From: Pseudomonadota bacterium
GTDB lineage: Bacteria > Pseudomonadota > Gammaproteobacteria > Steroidobacterales > Steroidobacteraceae
Length of the DNA: 59,147 nt
Assembly: GCA_023433705.1 (NCBI GenBank)
Contig: JAEYUC010000023.1
Coordinates: forward strand, 1 to 59,147
Direction of reading: 5' to 3'
Every line of letters starts with the position of its first letter. The first letter of the stretch is position 1. Positions 24,764-33,736 of the stretch are shown here, one piece after another. The position numbers and the translations under genes were made by a program. The notes beneath the pieces are model-generated. The model had not been told where the DNA came from, ran no database searches, and saw nothing but the letters and a program-made list of their open reading frames with translations.

Positions 24764-26178
24764 GCCTCGATGCTCGCCAATGGATTCGCGTCGAGCAATA
24801 CCAGATTCGCGATCTTGCCTTTTTCGATGGTGCCGTAGTCCTTCGCGAGGCCGAGCTGACGAGCGTTGTTGATCGTCCCGGCCCGGAAGATCTCCGCAAG
24901 GGGAATGCCGGCCTGTGCCATCGTCCGCATCTCTTTGAACGTGTCGTATCCGGGCTGGTTGCCGTACGTGGGGGCCGAGGGCGTATCGCTGCCTAACAAC
25001 AGTGGCTGGCCCAGCTCGTACAGGTAACGCAGCGCGCGCATGCCTTGCTCGGAGGTAGCCCAGGTCTCGTTCGCCTTGCGTTGGCCCTCGAGCATGGCAG
25101 GTCCGACCTCCGGTCCGAATATCTGCTTTCTGAACCATTGACCGGCGTCGGTGCGGTACCACGCGAGGAGGCGCGACGGAACCACCTTCACCAACACCGG
25201 ATCGTCGAGCAACGCGGGGTCCACCAGTTCCGTGACGCCTGGCAGCACGCGCAGGGTTGCCTGGTAACCCATCTTCTTCGCGTGGACATTCCGCAGATGC
25301 GCGGCGATCGCCTCGGGCATGCCTTGCTGGCCGCTGAACTCGTCCCAGTTCCAGACCCCGTGCAGGATGAGATCCACGTCGGCGTCGAGCGCCATGCGCT
25401 GCATGCCGAGCGAATTCGCGTGCGCCGCGAGGAACAGGCCGTGTTTCCTCGTCGCGGCACGTATGCGCCGCAGCGTGTCGGCGCTGAAGAGTGGCCAGTC
25501 CGACGCTTCGCCGAAGCCGTCTTCGATCGCGATCTTCACGCACAACGCACCGCTCGCGGCGATGCGCGCGACCACCGCTTCGGGCGTGTGCTCGGCGGGA
25601 TCCGCGCCTTCCGGCATCGGATGTTCGCGCGCGTTGGCGGGCTCGAAGATGTAGTCGGAGAAGACCTTGTGGCGGATGGCCTTGTCGACGAACACGAGTG
25701 GATAGCCGTCGACGACCGGCGCCGCGCCGCAGCGGAAGATGTCCGGATGCTGCTTCTGCGCGGCGAACAGCTCGACCCGATCGGGACGATTGGCGGTGTC
25801 GAGCACCTGCGTCACGCCGAAGTACAGGTAGCTGCGCGGCTGCTGCGCGAAGAAATCCTTCTCCAGCTCGGCGAAGGCGGGATCTTCCGATCCGAACGGC
25901 AGGCCGATCGCATCGGACACGTGAACGTGCGCGTCTGTCAGTCCGGGCGTGAGGAACTTGCCGGTGCCGTCGATTCTGCGCGCACCCGCGGGCAGCGGGA
26001 TCGCCTTGTCGCTGACGAGTGCGATGCGCCCATCCTGTATGAGCACGTGGCGATTGCCGAGCGGCTGGGGCTGCTCCGGCGAAACGAGCGTGACGTTTTC
26101 GATGAGCAGTGCATCGGCGGCGCCAGACGCGGTGCAGTGAACGAGCAGCAGTGCTGCGAGGAGTCGAGTGGCTTTCAT
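24688..26178 (-). CDS. Secreted amidohydrolase (imidazolonepropionase-like)
   Basis: 496 aa. The signal peptide is MKATRLLAALLLVHCTASGAADA, with a Cys that could be a weak lipobox. A metal-dependent TIM-barrel amidohydrolase: FLTPGLTDAHVHV near 75-87 (His-x-His), AHANSLGMQRMALDADVDLILHGVWN near 250-275, LLLGSDTPSAPTYGNQPGYDT near 395-415 (metal Asp) and the family end GIPLAEIFRAGTINNARQLGLAKDYGTIEKGKIANLVLLDANPL. Such enzymes hydrolyse cyclic amides, prolidase substrates or esters. The substrate is unknown. It heads the operon with the LytS/LytTR pair, which is an unusual partner set. Confidence 0.9.
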   Translation of the reverse strand: MKATRLLAALLLVHCTASGAADALLIENVTLVSPEQPQPLGNRHVLIQDGRIALVSDKAIPLPAGARRIDGTGKFLTPGLTDAHVHVSDAIGLPFGSEDPAFAELEKDFFAQQPRSYLYFGVTQVLDTANRPDRVELFAAQKQHPDIFRCGAAPVVDGYPLVFVDKAIRHKVFSDYIFEPANAREHPMPEGADPAEHTPEAVVARIAASGALCVKIAIEDGFGEASDWPLFSADTLRRIRAATRKHGLFLAAHANSLGMQRMALDADVDLILHGVWNWDEFSGQQGMPEAIAAHLRNVHAKKMGYQATLRVLPGVTELVDPALLDDPVLVKVVPSRLLAWYRTDAGQWFRKQIFGPEVGPAMLEGQRKANETWATSEQGMRALRYLYELGQPLLLGSDTPSAPTYGNQPGYDTFKEMRTMAQAGIPLAEIFRAGTINNARQLGLAKDYGTIEKGKIANLVLLDANPLASIEAWTRIDKIILRGEPIDRQTLAADAR

Positions 26179-26251
26179 GAAGCTAGGCTAGCGCTCCAGG
26201 AAAGCTCTCGCGCGACTTGATGTGGAGCGGTCGATTCGCCGTGACGAGCGG

Positions 26252-28459
26252 TCAGCCCAGCTTCAATTTCCGGAACGGCATGCTGCGCATACGTACGCCT
26301 GTGGCCGCAAACACCGCGTTCGCGATCGCGGGTGCGATGGGTCCGACGCCGGCTTCACCCGCGCCGGCGTGGCGTTCATGGCCGCTCAAGGCCTCGGTGT
26401 GGACGCTGATGCGTGGAATGTCGGCGAGACGCAGCATGGGATACGTGTCGAAGTTGCCCTCGACCACGCGTCCGTTCTCGATGTTGATCTCTTCGTTGAG
26501 GCACATGTTGAGAGCGAACACGGCCGAGCCCTCGAGCTGCGAGCGCACGGCATCCATGTTCAGCACTCGGCCGCAGTCGAAGGCGATGTCGAGCGCGTGG
26601 ATCCTGAGCTCGCTCGCCGCGGTGACTTCCACCGCCGCCGCGCAGGCCACGGTCATGCCCGCGTGAGGCTTGCCACCATCGCTGCCGAAATTACCGATGG
26701 CGATGCCGCGGCCGTGGCGCGCGGGTAGTTTGGTGCCCCAACCGGCGTGTTTCGCGGCGACTTCGAGGCATCTGCGCCAGCCGGCGTCGGGCCACTTCGC
26801 GAGGATGCGCAGGCGATACTCGAGCGGATCGATGCCGGCCTTCGCGGCGCACTCGTCGATGAAGCTCTCGACGAAGAAGCAGTGCGAGTTGTACCCGGGC
26901 GCGCGGTACTGCCCCGTGAGGATGTGTGAATCGAGCGTGGACGTTTCGATGCGCACGTTGGGGATGACGCCCTTCACGTAGGGCGGATCCTCCATGCCGA
27001 ACATCACGGGCTTTCGCGCGGCAACGTGCGAGACGAGGGCGTCGGGCAAGCCATCGGCACCCAGGGACGCGCGCAGGTGGACCGACTGCAGATCGCGATA
27101 CTTGCCCTGTCGGAACGTCTCCTCGCGCGACCAGATCACGTGGATCGGCGTGCCGGGGAATTTCTTCGCGACGGCGAGCACCATGCGCACGTCGTCGCAG
27201 CCGACGCGCCGGCCGAAACTGCCGCCGACCAGCGTCTGGTGAAAGTGGATGTTCTCCTCGGGCAGCCCGGTTTCCTCTCTCGCGATCACCAGCGCCTGGA
27301 TGACCAGCGCGGTCGGGTGCCACAGGTCCACGCGCTCCGCCGTGACCAGCGCGGTGCCGTTGAGCGGCTCCATCGTCGCGTGATCGCTGAGCGGTGTGTG
27401 GTAGATAGCCGAGACCGCCTCGGCGCCGGCGGCCTCGACCGATCTCGGTGCATCGCCGAAATCGCTCATCAGATCGTCGGCGGGCTCCTTCAGGCGCGCA
27501 TACAACGCGTCGTAGATCTGCTGCGTGGATTTCCATTCCGCACCTGGGCCTGAGTCCCAGGTCACGGGCAGCGCCTCGAGAGCCTTGCGCGCCTGCCAGT
27601 AGTGCTCGGCGACCACGGCGATACCGGCTTGTGCATCCGTGTTGGCCCAGTGGGCGGGCTTCTCGAGGTTGCGCCGTGGTTCGTCCGGATCCACGACCGC
27701 GATGCCGCGCACGCCGGGCATGTCCTTGATCTTCTCGAAGTCGTACCTCGCGAGCCGGCCGCCGTGCACCGGGCATTGCAGCAGCGCCGCGTAGAGCATG
27801 CCCGGCAGGCGCACGTCCATGCCGTAGACAGACGTGCCGTTCACCACGGAGCGGGCATGCGCCATCGGCAGGGTCTGTTTCGTCAGCAGTGTCCACTGAT
27901 CGCGCGGCTTGGGCGCGGGCTCCTTCGGTAGTTTGATGGTCGCGGCGCGGGCCGCGAGCTCGCCGAACGTCGCCCGGCGATTCGTGCGGGGGTGGGTGAG
28001 CACGCCCGCTTTAAGTTCGATTTCCTTCGCCGGCACCTTCCACTGCCCCGCCGCGGCCGCGCGCAGCCGTTCGCGTGCGCTCGCGCCGGCCTGCGTCAGC
28101 GTCTTCATGAGATCGCCCGACGCGCCGGCGCCGGCGAACGTGGACCAGATGCCGGTCGCGCCGAGGTAGAGATTTCCCTCGCGTGTGTTGCGGTTGAACG
28201 ATATCGACTCGACGCGCACGTCGTTCCAGTCGCAGCCCAGCTCCTCGGTCACGTACAACGCCGCCTGGGTCGTATTTCCCGTGCCCGATTCCGGGCCAGG
28301 CGCGCGCACCGTCACGATGTTGTCGGCGCCGATCACGATCCACGGCGTCAGTTCCGACGGGCCGGTAGTGGGCGCCGCGCCTTCGGCACGCGGCACGAGG
28401 CCGATGGCCATGCCGCCGCCGACGACGCTGGTCGCGACGATGAACTCGCGGCGGTTCAT
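26252..28459 (-). CDS. Molybdopterin-binding hydroxylase large subunit (IorB-type)
   Basis: 735 aa from MNRREFIVATSVVGGGMAIG, a twin-arginine signal. It belongs to the xanthine-oxidase family split form (isoquinoline 1-oxidoreductase beta type, Ald_Xan_dh_C2 domains). Landmarks are VRAPGPESGTGNTTQAALYVTEELGCDW near 52-79, FHQTLVGGSFGRRVGCDD near 405-422, GQYRAPGYNSHCFFVESFIDECA near 520, and near the end GEAGVGPIAPAIANAVFAATGVRMRSMPF with the catalytic Glu. It oxidises an N-heterocycle or aldehyde with water as oxygen donor, in the periplasm. It is translationally coupled (ATGA) to the 2Fe-2S subunit upstream. No cytochrome subunit is adjacent. Confidence 0.92.
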   Translation of the reverse strand: MNRREFIVATSVVGGGMAIGLVPRAEGAAPTTGPSELTPWIVIGADNIVTVRAPGPESGTGNTTQAALYVTEELGCDWNDVRVESISFNRNTREGNLYLGATGIWSTFAGAGASGDLMKTLTQAGASARERLRAAAAGQWKVPAKEIELKAGVLTHPRTNRRATFGELAARAATIKLPKEPAPKPRDQWTLLTKQTLPMAHARSVVNGTSVYGMDVRLPGMLYAALLQCPVHGGRLARYDFEKIKDMPGVRGIAVVDPDEPRRNLEKPAHWANTDAQAGIAVVAEHYWQARKALEALPVTWDSGPGAEWKSTQQIYDALYARLKEPADDLMSDFGDAPRSVEAAGAEAVSAIYHTPLSDHATMEPLNGTALVTAERVDLWHPTALVIQALVIAREETGLPEENIHFHQTLVGGSFGRRVGCDDVRMVLAVAKKFPGTPIHVIWSREETFRQGKYRDLQSVHLRASLGADGLPDALVSHVAARKPVMFGMEDPPYVKGVIPNVRIETSTLDSHILTGQYRAPGYNSHCFFVESFIDECAAKAGIDPLEYRLRILAKWPDAGWRRCLEVAAKHAGWGTKLPARHGRGIAIGNFGSDGGKPHAGMTVACAAAVEVTAASELRIHALDIAFDCGRVLNMDAVRSQLEGSAVFALNMCLNEEINIENGRVVEGNFDTYPMLRLADIPRISVHTEALSGHERHAGAGEAGVGPIAPAIANAVFAATGVRMRSMPFRKLKLG

Positions 28460-28905
28460 TTGCCCGCCGCCTTGCGGATCGCACCGCGCACGCGCTGATA
28501 CGTGCCGCAGCGGCAGATGTTGGTCATCGCGGCGTCTATCTGCTCGTCGCTGGGATCCGGGTTGTCCCGAAGCAGCGCCGCGGCTGCCATGATCATGCCG
28601 GCCTGGCAGTAGCCGCATTGCGCAACGTTGACGTCAAGCCACGCGCGCTGCAAGGGATGGTCGGAATCTCGGGACAGACCTTCGATCGTGGTGATCTTCA
28701 TCCCCACCGCCGCCTGCAGCGGCATGAGGCAGGAGCGCGTGGCCGCGCCATCCAGGTGCACCGTGCACGCGCCACACTGGCCGACGCCGCAGCCGAACTT
28801 GGTGCCCGTCATGCCCAGGTGGTCGCGCAGCACCCATAGAAGAGGTGTGTCGGGATCGGCCTCGACGGCGCGCGTCTCACCATTGATACTGAGCTCGGTC
28901 TTCAT
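28456..28905 (-). CDS. 2Fe-2S subunit of molybdenum hydroxylase (IorA-type)
   Basis: 149 aa, the usual length. It has two 2Fe-2S clusters: the plant-ferredoxin-like set in KFGCGVGQCGACTVHLDG then SC (about 37-59), and the C-terminal set in VAQCGYCQAGMIM and TNICRCGTYQRVRGAI (about 95-140). It passes electrons from the Mo centre in the partner subunit. It has no own signal peptide and would travel with the Tat-exported large subunit. First gene of the pair, divergent from the AraC-type regulator at 28966 across 60 nt. Confidence 0.93.
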   Translation of the reverse strand: MKTELSINGETRAVEADPDTPLLWVLRDHLGMTGTKFGCGVGQCGACTVHLDGAATRSCLMPLQAAVGMKITTIEGLSRDSDHPLQRAWLDVNVAQCGYCQAGMIMAAAALLRDNPDPSDEQIDAAMTNICRCGTYQRVRGAIRKAAGK

Positions 28906-28965
28906 GCTTGAATCATCGGGCGCGATGTTGGACCCGTCTTGTAAAAATTCGGCAGTGGAGCGGCA

Positions 28966-29877
28966 GTGATCATACCCACGATGTCAGACGACGGAATGCG
29001 CTACTGGCGGCTGCGGCCCGATGCGCGTCTCGCTCCGTGGATCAAGTGTTACTGGTGGGTCGAGTCGGTGAAGGAGCACGAGGTCGCGGGCCCGGTCGAA
29101 CCGCCGGACCTGCTGATTCCCGATGGACATTCGGAGATCGTGTTCCGCATGGCCGGCGAGTTCGCCCGCTGGCAGCTCGGCGAGCCCGCGAAACGCGCAC
29201 GCATGAATCGCAGCTACGTCATCGGCGGCAGATCGAAATCGGTGTTCACGCACAGTCCGGGCGGATTGCGCCTCGCGGGCGTGAAGCTGGATCCGCGCGC
29301 CTTGCGCGCACTCCTGCGCCGGCCGCTGACCGGCTTTCGGGACAACACGATCGCATGCGCGGACCTCGAATGCCGGGGCCTGCTCGACCTCGAGGATGAG
29401 ATCGCGAATCTGGGATCGGTCGAACGCTTGCCGAAAGCGCTCGATCGGTTCTTCCTGCGCCGCCTGGGCGACCGGATACGAGACGACGCCGCGACCGAAC
29501 TACTGATCTCGAGGCTCCGCGTCACGCGCGGCGCGCAGCCGATACTCGAGTGGGTGCGCGATCAGCGCATCGACGCACGCACGCTCGAGCGGCGTTTCAT
29601 CGCGAGAATGGGGATGACGCCGAAGCAATTCGCACGGGTCGAGCGCTTCAAGCACGGCTATCGACTGCTACGCGAGCATCGACCCGGAGAACGGCGCGCA
29701 TATCTGGAGGCGTACTACGACGAGTCTCACTTCGACCGCGAGTTCAGGGACTTCATGGGCACGTCGCCGACATCGTGGCTGAGCCGCAAGGCGGGCTTTA
29801 CCACGATCATCGGCGATCACCTGCTGGAACGAGAGCTCGGCGACGTTCCGGCTGGAACGTCAGTCGCAATTCGCTGA
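28966..29877 (+). CDS. AraC family regulator with DUF6597-like N-terminal domain
   Basis: 303 aa from a GTG with GGAG 5 nt upstream; an ATG at 28981 is the alternative. The N-terminal part (MRYWRLRPDARLAPWIKCYWWVES, then PDLLIPDGHSEIVFRM) matches the domain often found before AraC HTH modules. The C-terminus has RTLERRFIARMGMTPKQFARVERF and EAYYDESHFDREFRDFMGTSPTSWLSRK. It is divergent from iorA/iorB-type genes, so it probably controls them. Past the normal HTH end the protein continues into GDVPAGTSVAIR, which is palindrome copy 6 in translation. The last 61 nt overlap the convergent permease-hydrolase gene. Confidence 0.88.
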   Translation: MIIPTMSDDGMRYWRLRPDARLAPWIKCYWWVESVKEHEVAGPVEPPDLLIPDGHSEIVFRMAGEFARWQLGEPAKRARMNRSYVIGGRSKSVFTHSPGGLRLAGVKLDPRALRALLRRPLTGFRDNTIACADLECRGLLDLEDEIANLGSVERLPKALDRFFLRRLGDRIRDDAATELLISRLRVTRGAQPILEWVRDQRIDARTLERRFIARMGMTPKQFARVERFKHGYRLLREHRPGERRAYLEAYYDESHFDREFRDFMGTSPTSWLSRKAGFTTIIGDHLLERELGDVPAGTSVAIR

Positions 29878-32399
29878 CTGAATTCCTCGATGGCGTCGAG
29901 TACCTGCCGCTGATTCGACTGGATCAGGTAGTGAGAGGCCTTCTGCAGCTCCAGCACCTGGCCCTTCTCGACGCCGCGCCTGAATAGTTCGATGTCCTGG
30001 CGACGCTTCTCGCCGCGATTTCGACCGAGTTCCTCCAATGCCGACTTCGCTTCCGCGTCGTGTGCGTCGTACCACGGCGGGAGGGGCGACTCCGGATCCT
30101 CGAACGCGAATACCGCGAGCGCCGGAATCTTCACCGCGCCGTAATCAGGCGGTTCGATGCCCGCCATGATGGCCTGCCGCGTGCGGTTATCGATGGCCGG
30201 CGTTCCCGCGAGGAACGGCTTGTCGATGTTCAACGACGCGATGAGCTCACCTTCCGTCAACCGCACGTGGCCGCGCTCGGCGAGCAGTTTGCTCATGGCG
30301 CTGTAGTCGCGCAGCGCCCAGGGCGGAATGGGGGGTTCGGGAGGGAGGATGCCGTTGAGCTCGCGCACGCGGCGGCCCACGCCTTCCGAGCGATCGTAGG
30401 CGGCATCCAGGTACATGAGCCCGCTGAAGCGTTCCGCGTGATGACCACCCAGCCACGTGAGCTCGTCGCCCGCGATGGAATGGCCGACCAGCAGGACCTG
30501 CTTCAGCTCGAGGGCATCCATCACTCGAAGCACGTCCTGCGCGAGACGCGGCGTATCGAAGCCGAAATCCGGCCTGCTGGAGAAGCCCGTGCCGCGCCGC
30601 GTGATCGCGACGACGCGATGTTTTTCCGCGAGCCGCGGTGCCAGCTCATCGAAGCTGTGCGCGGTCGCGCCCAGGCCGGGGAGCAGCAGAATGGGTGAGC
30701 CCTTGCCGCCGAAGTCGAGTACCTCGAGCTGCACGCCTTCATCCACCGCGATGGAGATGGCCTCGTGCGGCGCCGTGTCGCGCCACATCGCCTGCTGGAA
30801 TTGCCGGTTCCCCGCCTCGGGCAGCGGACAGGTCTCCTTCTCAGCACCGAGGATGCCGGGCATGACCAGGGTTTTTTCGAGGTAATCCGCCACGGTCCAC
30901 GCCGTGATCGTGATGTGGTCACTCTTCGCGAGGCGCGGCGATTCGATCGACAATGGAAGCCGGGCGCCGAAGGGCCAGCGTGCCCAGCGCGGCGTGAAAT
31001 CCGGCAATGCATGTACGCGGCTCGACGGAATGTCCTCGAGCTCGGCGCTGACCTGCGCGGGTTTGTCGAAGCCCGTGAAGCAATCGACGTCTATCTTGTT
31101 GCCGGTCGCGTCCAGCTTGGCGCTGCAGTACCCGAGGTTCGGAACGTGATGCCTGCGTCCATCCACCGGCACGCGGGCGGCGTGCGGTTCGAGCAGCGCA
31201 AGGTAATAGCGCAATCTCAGTTCCGCCTTCGGCGCGGCGCTCAGGTCCCGCACCGCCGCCCCGGGCAGCACCCAGGCGTGGGGCAAGAACACGCCGTCGT
31301 AATCGACGTTGTAGCGGGTAGGCCTCAATGAATAACGCGGCGACGACTCCGTGCCCGCGTAGAACCCGGCATCCACGTAGGCCATCTTTACGCGCCAGTC
31401 CGGCGGCAGCCGCCGGGGCTCGATGGAGGTCACGAAAACGACGGAGTCGGGATCGGATGCACGCTGGTCTTCGACGGACCACGCGCGCACGCCGGCGGCC
31501 TGGCGCGCGGCCGCGAACGCGGGATCGAGCCCGATGTTCCGCAGACGCGTGGCCGGAAAACACGCGACCGGGTTGTGCAGGTAGATGGACCGCGAGACTT
31601 CCGCCAGCGATTTCGCGGCCGCGGGCGGCGCCAATGCGGCCTGTGCCGCGAACACCGGATTCCACGGCACCAGCCACATGGGTAGCAGCACTACCAGGAC
31701 CGCGAGCGTCGCGGTGACCCCGAGCAGGATGCGGGTGGCCCGCGGCCGGCGCCGCCAGTACACGAGCCAGCAGCCGACCCCTAACAAGCCCACTGCGACC
31801 CACATCGCGGGAATGATCGACAGCCAGCTGAATCCGCCGAACTGCAGAGCCTCGCCGATCGCGGGTTCCAAGGGGCCCGGCGCGCTCACGAACGGCGTGG
31901 GGATGACGAACCCGAGTGTGAATATTGCGATCAGCACGCCGATGCCCTGCACGATCGTGCGCGTGACGAGCGCGGTGAACAACAGCATCGCCAGGATGAG
32001 CAGATAGACCGGATCCTCGAGGAGCAGGGCCATCTGCAGGGATTCCGGGAACGTCGCGTCGAGGAACGGAGCGAGGGCGAACGCGGCAATGAAGCGCGAG
32101 AAGTACGGCACGCCGAGCGCCAGGATCAGCTTCGCCGTGAGCAGCTCCGCGCGCGGCACGGGCCGACACAGCCAGTCGTCCACCAGGCTCACCACGGGAT
32201 CCGCCTGGAAGATCGCGAGGATCATGACCGTGCCGGCGAGCATCAGTACGGGCCAGCGGAACATGGCCCAGGCCGTCGGCATCAATTCCAGCCGCTCGAT
32301 GAACACGTCGGCCCCGAACAGCAACGCGGCGAGCAGGAGCAGTGGATAGAGGCTGCGCACGTCCTTCTTCAGGATTGCGCTCACGATCCTGGAATTCAT
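29817..32399 (-). CDS. ABC-2 type permease fused to a C-terminal alpha/beta hydrolase
   Basis: 860 aa from MNSRIVSAILKKDVRSLYP; the ATG overlaps the ATPase stop by 4 nt. Residues 1-265 contain about seven transmembrane helices in the ABC-2 permease layout (QADPVVSLVDDWLCRPVPRAELLTAKL as coupling region). Residues 270-540 are a soluble, probably periplasmic region with no family I know. Residues about 570-850 are an alpha/beta hydrolase: LLLPGLGATAHSFDELAPRLAEKHRVVAITRRGTGFSS, nucleophile Ser near 640 in VGHSIAGDEL, Asp candidates in FAFEDPE and His in KASHYLIQSNQRQV. The tail DVPAGTS is the translated palindrome. A transporter thus carries its own hydrolase, perhaps processing the exported molecule. 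Confidence 0.87.
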   Translation of the reverse strand: MNSRIVSAILKKDVRSLYPLLLLAALLFGADVFIERLELMPTAWAMFRWPVLMLAGTVMILAIFQADPVVSLVDDWLCRPVPRAELLTAKLILALGVPYFSRFIAAFALAPFLDATFPESLQMALLLEDPVYLLILAMLLFTALVTRTIVQGIGVLIAIFTLGFVIPTPFVSAPGPLEPAIGEALQFGGFSWLSIIPAMWVAVGLLGVGCWLVYWRRRPRATRILLGVTATLAVLVVLLPMWLVPWNPVFAAQAALAPPAAAKSLAEVSRSIYLHNPVACFPATRLRNIGLDPAFAAARQAAGVRAWSVEDQRASDPDSVVFVTSIEPRRLPPDWRVKMAYVDAGFYAGTESSPRYSLRPTRYNVDYDGVFLPHAWVLPGAAVRDLSAAPKAELRLRYYLALLEPHAARVPVDGRRHHVPNLGYCSAKLDATGNKIDVDCFTGFDKPAQVSAELEDIPSSRVHALPDFTPRWARWPFGARLPLSIESPRLAKSDHITITAWTVADYLEKTLVMPGILGAEKETCPLPEAGNRQFQQAMWRDTAPHEAISIAVDEGVQLEVLDFGGKGSPILLLPGLGATAHSFDELAPRLAEKHRVVAITRRGTGFSSRPDFGFDTPRLAQDVLRVMDALELKQVLLVGHSIAGDELTWLGGHHAERFSGLMYLDAAYDRSEGVGRRVRELNGILPPEPPIPPWALRDYSAMSKLLAERGHVRLTEGELIASLNIDKPFLAGTPAIDNRTRQAIMAGIEPPDYGAVKIPALAVFAFEDPESPLPPWYDAHDAEAKSALEELGRNRGEKRRQDIELFRRGVEKGQVLELQKASHYLIQSNQRQVLDAIEEFSQRIATDVPAGTSPSSRSSR
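29843..29860. repeat. Dispersed 18-bp palindrome, copy 6
   Basis: ACGTTCCGGCTGGAACGT, extended to GACGTTCC...GGAACGTC. It lies in the overlap of two convergent genes and is read in frame from both strands as D-V-P-A-G-T-S: near the end of the AraC-type protein and near the end of the permease-hydrolase fusion. Confidence 0.92.
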
Positions 32400-33295
32400 G
32401 CCGGCAGACTCCGCTTGCGCTGCTGCATGAGCGCGTTGGCGATGGCGCGCAGCGACATCGGTTCGCACTCCATCTGGATGGCGCCGAAATGCCGGGCGAG
32501 CTCGCCGTACAACACCGAATCATCCTGGTAGTGAGACGCGACGAAGCGCAGCCTGTGACCTTCGATTTCGGGCAGCAGCCAGGCATCAGGCAACGGACGC
32601 GGCAGTTGCCTGATCGCCGACAGGGTGACGTGCACCTCGCGAAAGCGCGCCTGCAGGCTCTCGATGCCCTCCTGCAACAACAATCGGCCGCCCTGCATGA
32701 ACGCGACGTGCGTGGTGAAACTCTCGATCTCCGACAGCTCGTGCGAGGAGATCAGGATCGTCGTGTCGGCGGCCTGTTGCAGCAGGCCGTTCACCACTTC
32801 GTCGCGAACCAGCGTATCGAGGCCGCTCAACGGCTCGTCGAGCACGAGTAGTGCGGGGCGGAAGGCGAGGGCTGCCACCAGCAAGGCCTTCATGCGCATG
32901 CCGTGCGAGAGATGTCCGATTTTCCGCGAGGGCGGCAGCTCGAACTGCTCGCAAAGCTGCGCTTCGAGGGAGCGATCCCAGGATGGATAAAGCGCGCGGA
33001 GGTATTCGAAGTAGTGAGCGAGCGAGAGGCCCGACGGGAGTTTCTGGCTCTCCGACACGTACCCGATCCGTTCGAAGTCCTTCGGCGCGAGCCGATGCGA
33101 AGGCGTCCCGAGCACGGTGGCGTCGCCGCGGTCGGCGCGCAGGATGTTCATCAGCAAACGGATGGTGGTCGTCTTGCCAGCGCCATTCGGGCCGATGAGC
33201 GCGAAGACCGAGCCCGCCGGCACCCGCAGGTTCAGATCCTCGATCGCCTCGAAGCGCCCGAACTTCTTCGCGAGGCCGCGTGTCTCGATGATCAT
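32396..33295 (-). CDS. ABC transporter ATP-binding protein
   Basis: 299 aa. Walker A is FALIGPNGAGKTTTIRLL near 34-51. The Q loop is in RIGYVSESQKLPSG, the signature is the variant IGHLSHGMRMKALL near 128, Walker B is LLVLDEPLSGLDT near 150 and the H switch is ILISSHELSEIE near 183. The C-terminal 90 residues are an added regulatory domain. It partners with the permease-hydrolase fusion encoded immediately downstream (ATGA overlap) and follows the GntR regulator by 6 nt, giving a three-gene operon like the YtrA/ABC systems of other bacteria. The LSHG signature instead of LSGG is typical of this YtrB-like subgroup. Confidence 0.93.
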   Translation of the reverse strand: MIIETRGLAKKFGRFEAIEDLNLRVPAGSVFALIGPNGAGKTTTIRLLMNILRADRGDATVLGTPSHRLAPKDFERIGYVSESQKLPSGLSLAHYFEYLRALYPSWDRSLEAQLCEQFELPPSRKIGHLSHGMRMKALLVAALAFRPALLVLDEPLSGLDTLVRDEVVNGLLQQAADTTILISSHELSEIESFTTHVAFMQGGRLLLQEGIESLQARFREVHVTLSAIRQLPRPLPDAWLLPEIEGHRLRFVASHYQDDSVLYGELARHFGAIQMECEPMSLRAIANALMQQRKRSLPA

Positions 33296-33301
33296 TCGAC
33301 G

Positions 33302-33703
33302 TCAACCAACCGACTTGACGTGGGCGCCGCGCAGATCCGTCCAGGTGTCTGCCACGGCTTGTTGCACTTCGTCGAGGCCAGCCCCGACACGCATGGCTTC
33401 CACGACCAGCTTCTCGACTTCGTCTTCGAGCAGCCTCTTGCGATCGCCCGTGCGCGCCTTCGGCGGCTGCGCCACGACGGTTCCGACGCCCGGCTGCGCG
33501 ACCAGCCAGCGTTCCTGGATCAGGTGCTGAACTACCTTGTGGGCGGTGTTGGGGTGGATCTTGAGATCGAGCGCGAGCGCGCGAACCGAAGGGAACGCTT
33601 CTCCCGGTTTCAGTTCGCCGGCCAGGATGGATTTGACGGCCGCGAAGCAGACCTGGTCGAAGATCGACTCGCCGGGAACCAGCTTGAGCTTGAACGGGAC
33701 CAT
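33302..33703 (-). CDS. GntR family regulator, YtrA-like
   Basis: 133 aa from MVPFKLKLVPGESIFDQVCFAA, with GGAGG 4 nt before the ATG. The winged HTH (residues 10-78) has SILAGELKPGEAFPSVRALALDLKIHPNTAHKVVQHLIQERWLVAQPGVGTVV. The effector part is only about 50 residues (KRLLEDEVEKLVVEAMRVG), as in the short YtrA subfamily that controls neighbouring ABC transporters. Immediately upstream is an inverted repeat (33714-33736), the likely operator, so autoregulation of this gene and the ABC pair is expected. The inducer is unknown; for YtrA relatives, cell-wall-active compounds have been reported. Confidence 0.92.
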   Translation of the reverse strand: MVPFKLKLVPGESIFDQVCFAAVKSILAGELKPGEAFPSVRALALDLKIHPNTAHKVVQHLIQERWLVAQPGVGTVVAQPPKARTGDRKRLLEDEVEKLVVEAMRVGAGLDEVQQAVADTWTDLRGAHVKSVG

Positions 33704-33713
33704 GCGCCCTCCA

Positions 33714-33736
33714 GTGTCACAGCAGTAATGTGACAC
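33714..33736 (-). promoter_or_regulatory. Probable GntR/YtrA operator (inverted repeat)
   Basis: GTGTCACA-N7-TGTGACAC, perfect 8-bp arms, placed 11 nt before the GntR start codon and after the stop of the TonB-dependent receptor gene. YtrA-type regulators bind such spaced palindromes next to their own gene. With one bulged base the pairing extends outwards to CCTCC/GGAGG, and the right-hand GGAGG is the ribosome binding site of the GntR gene. An RNA copy could therefore fold and hide that site. Binding is inferred and was not tested. Confidence 0.75.
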
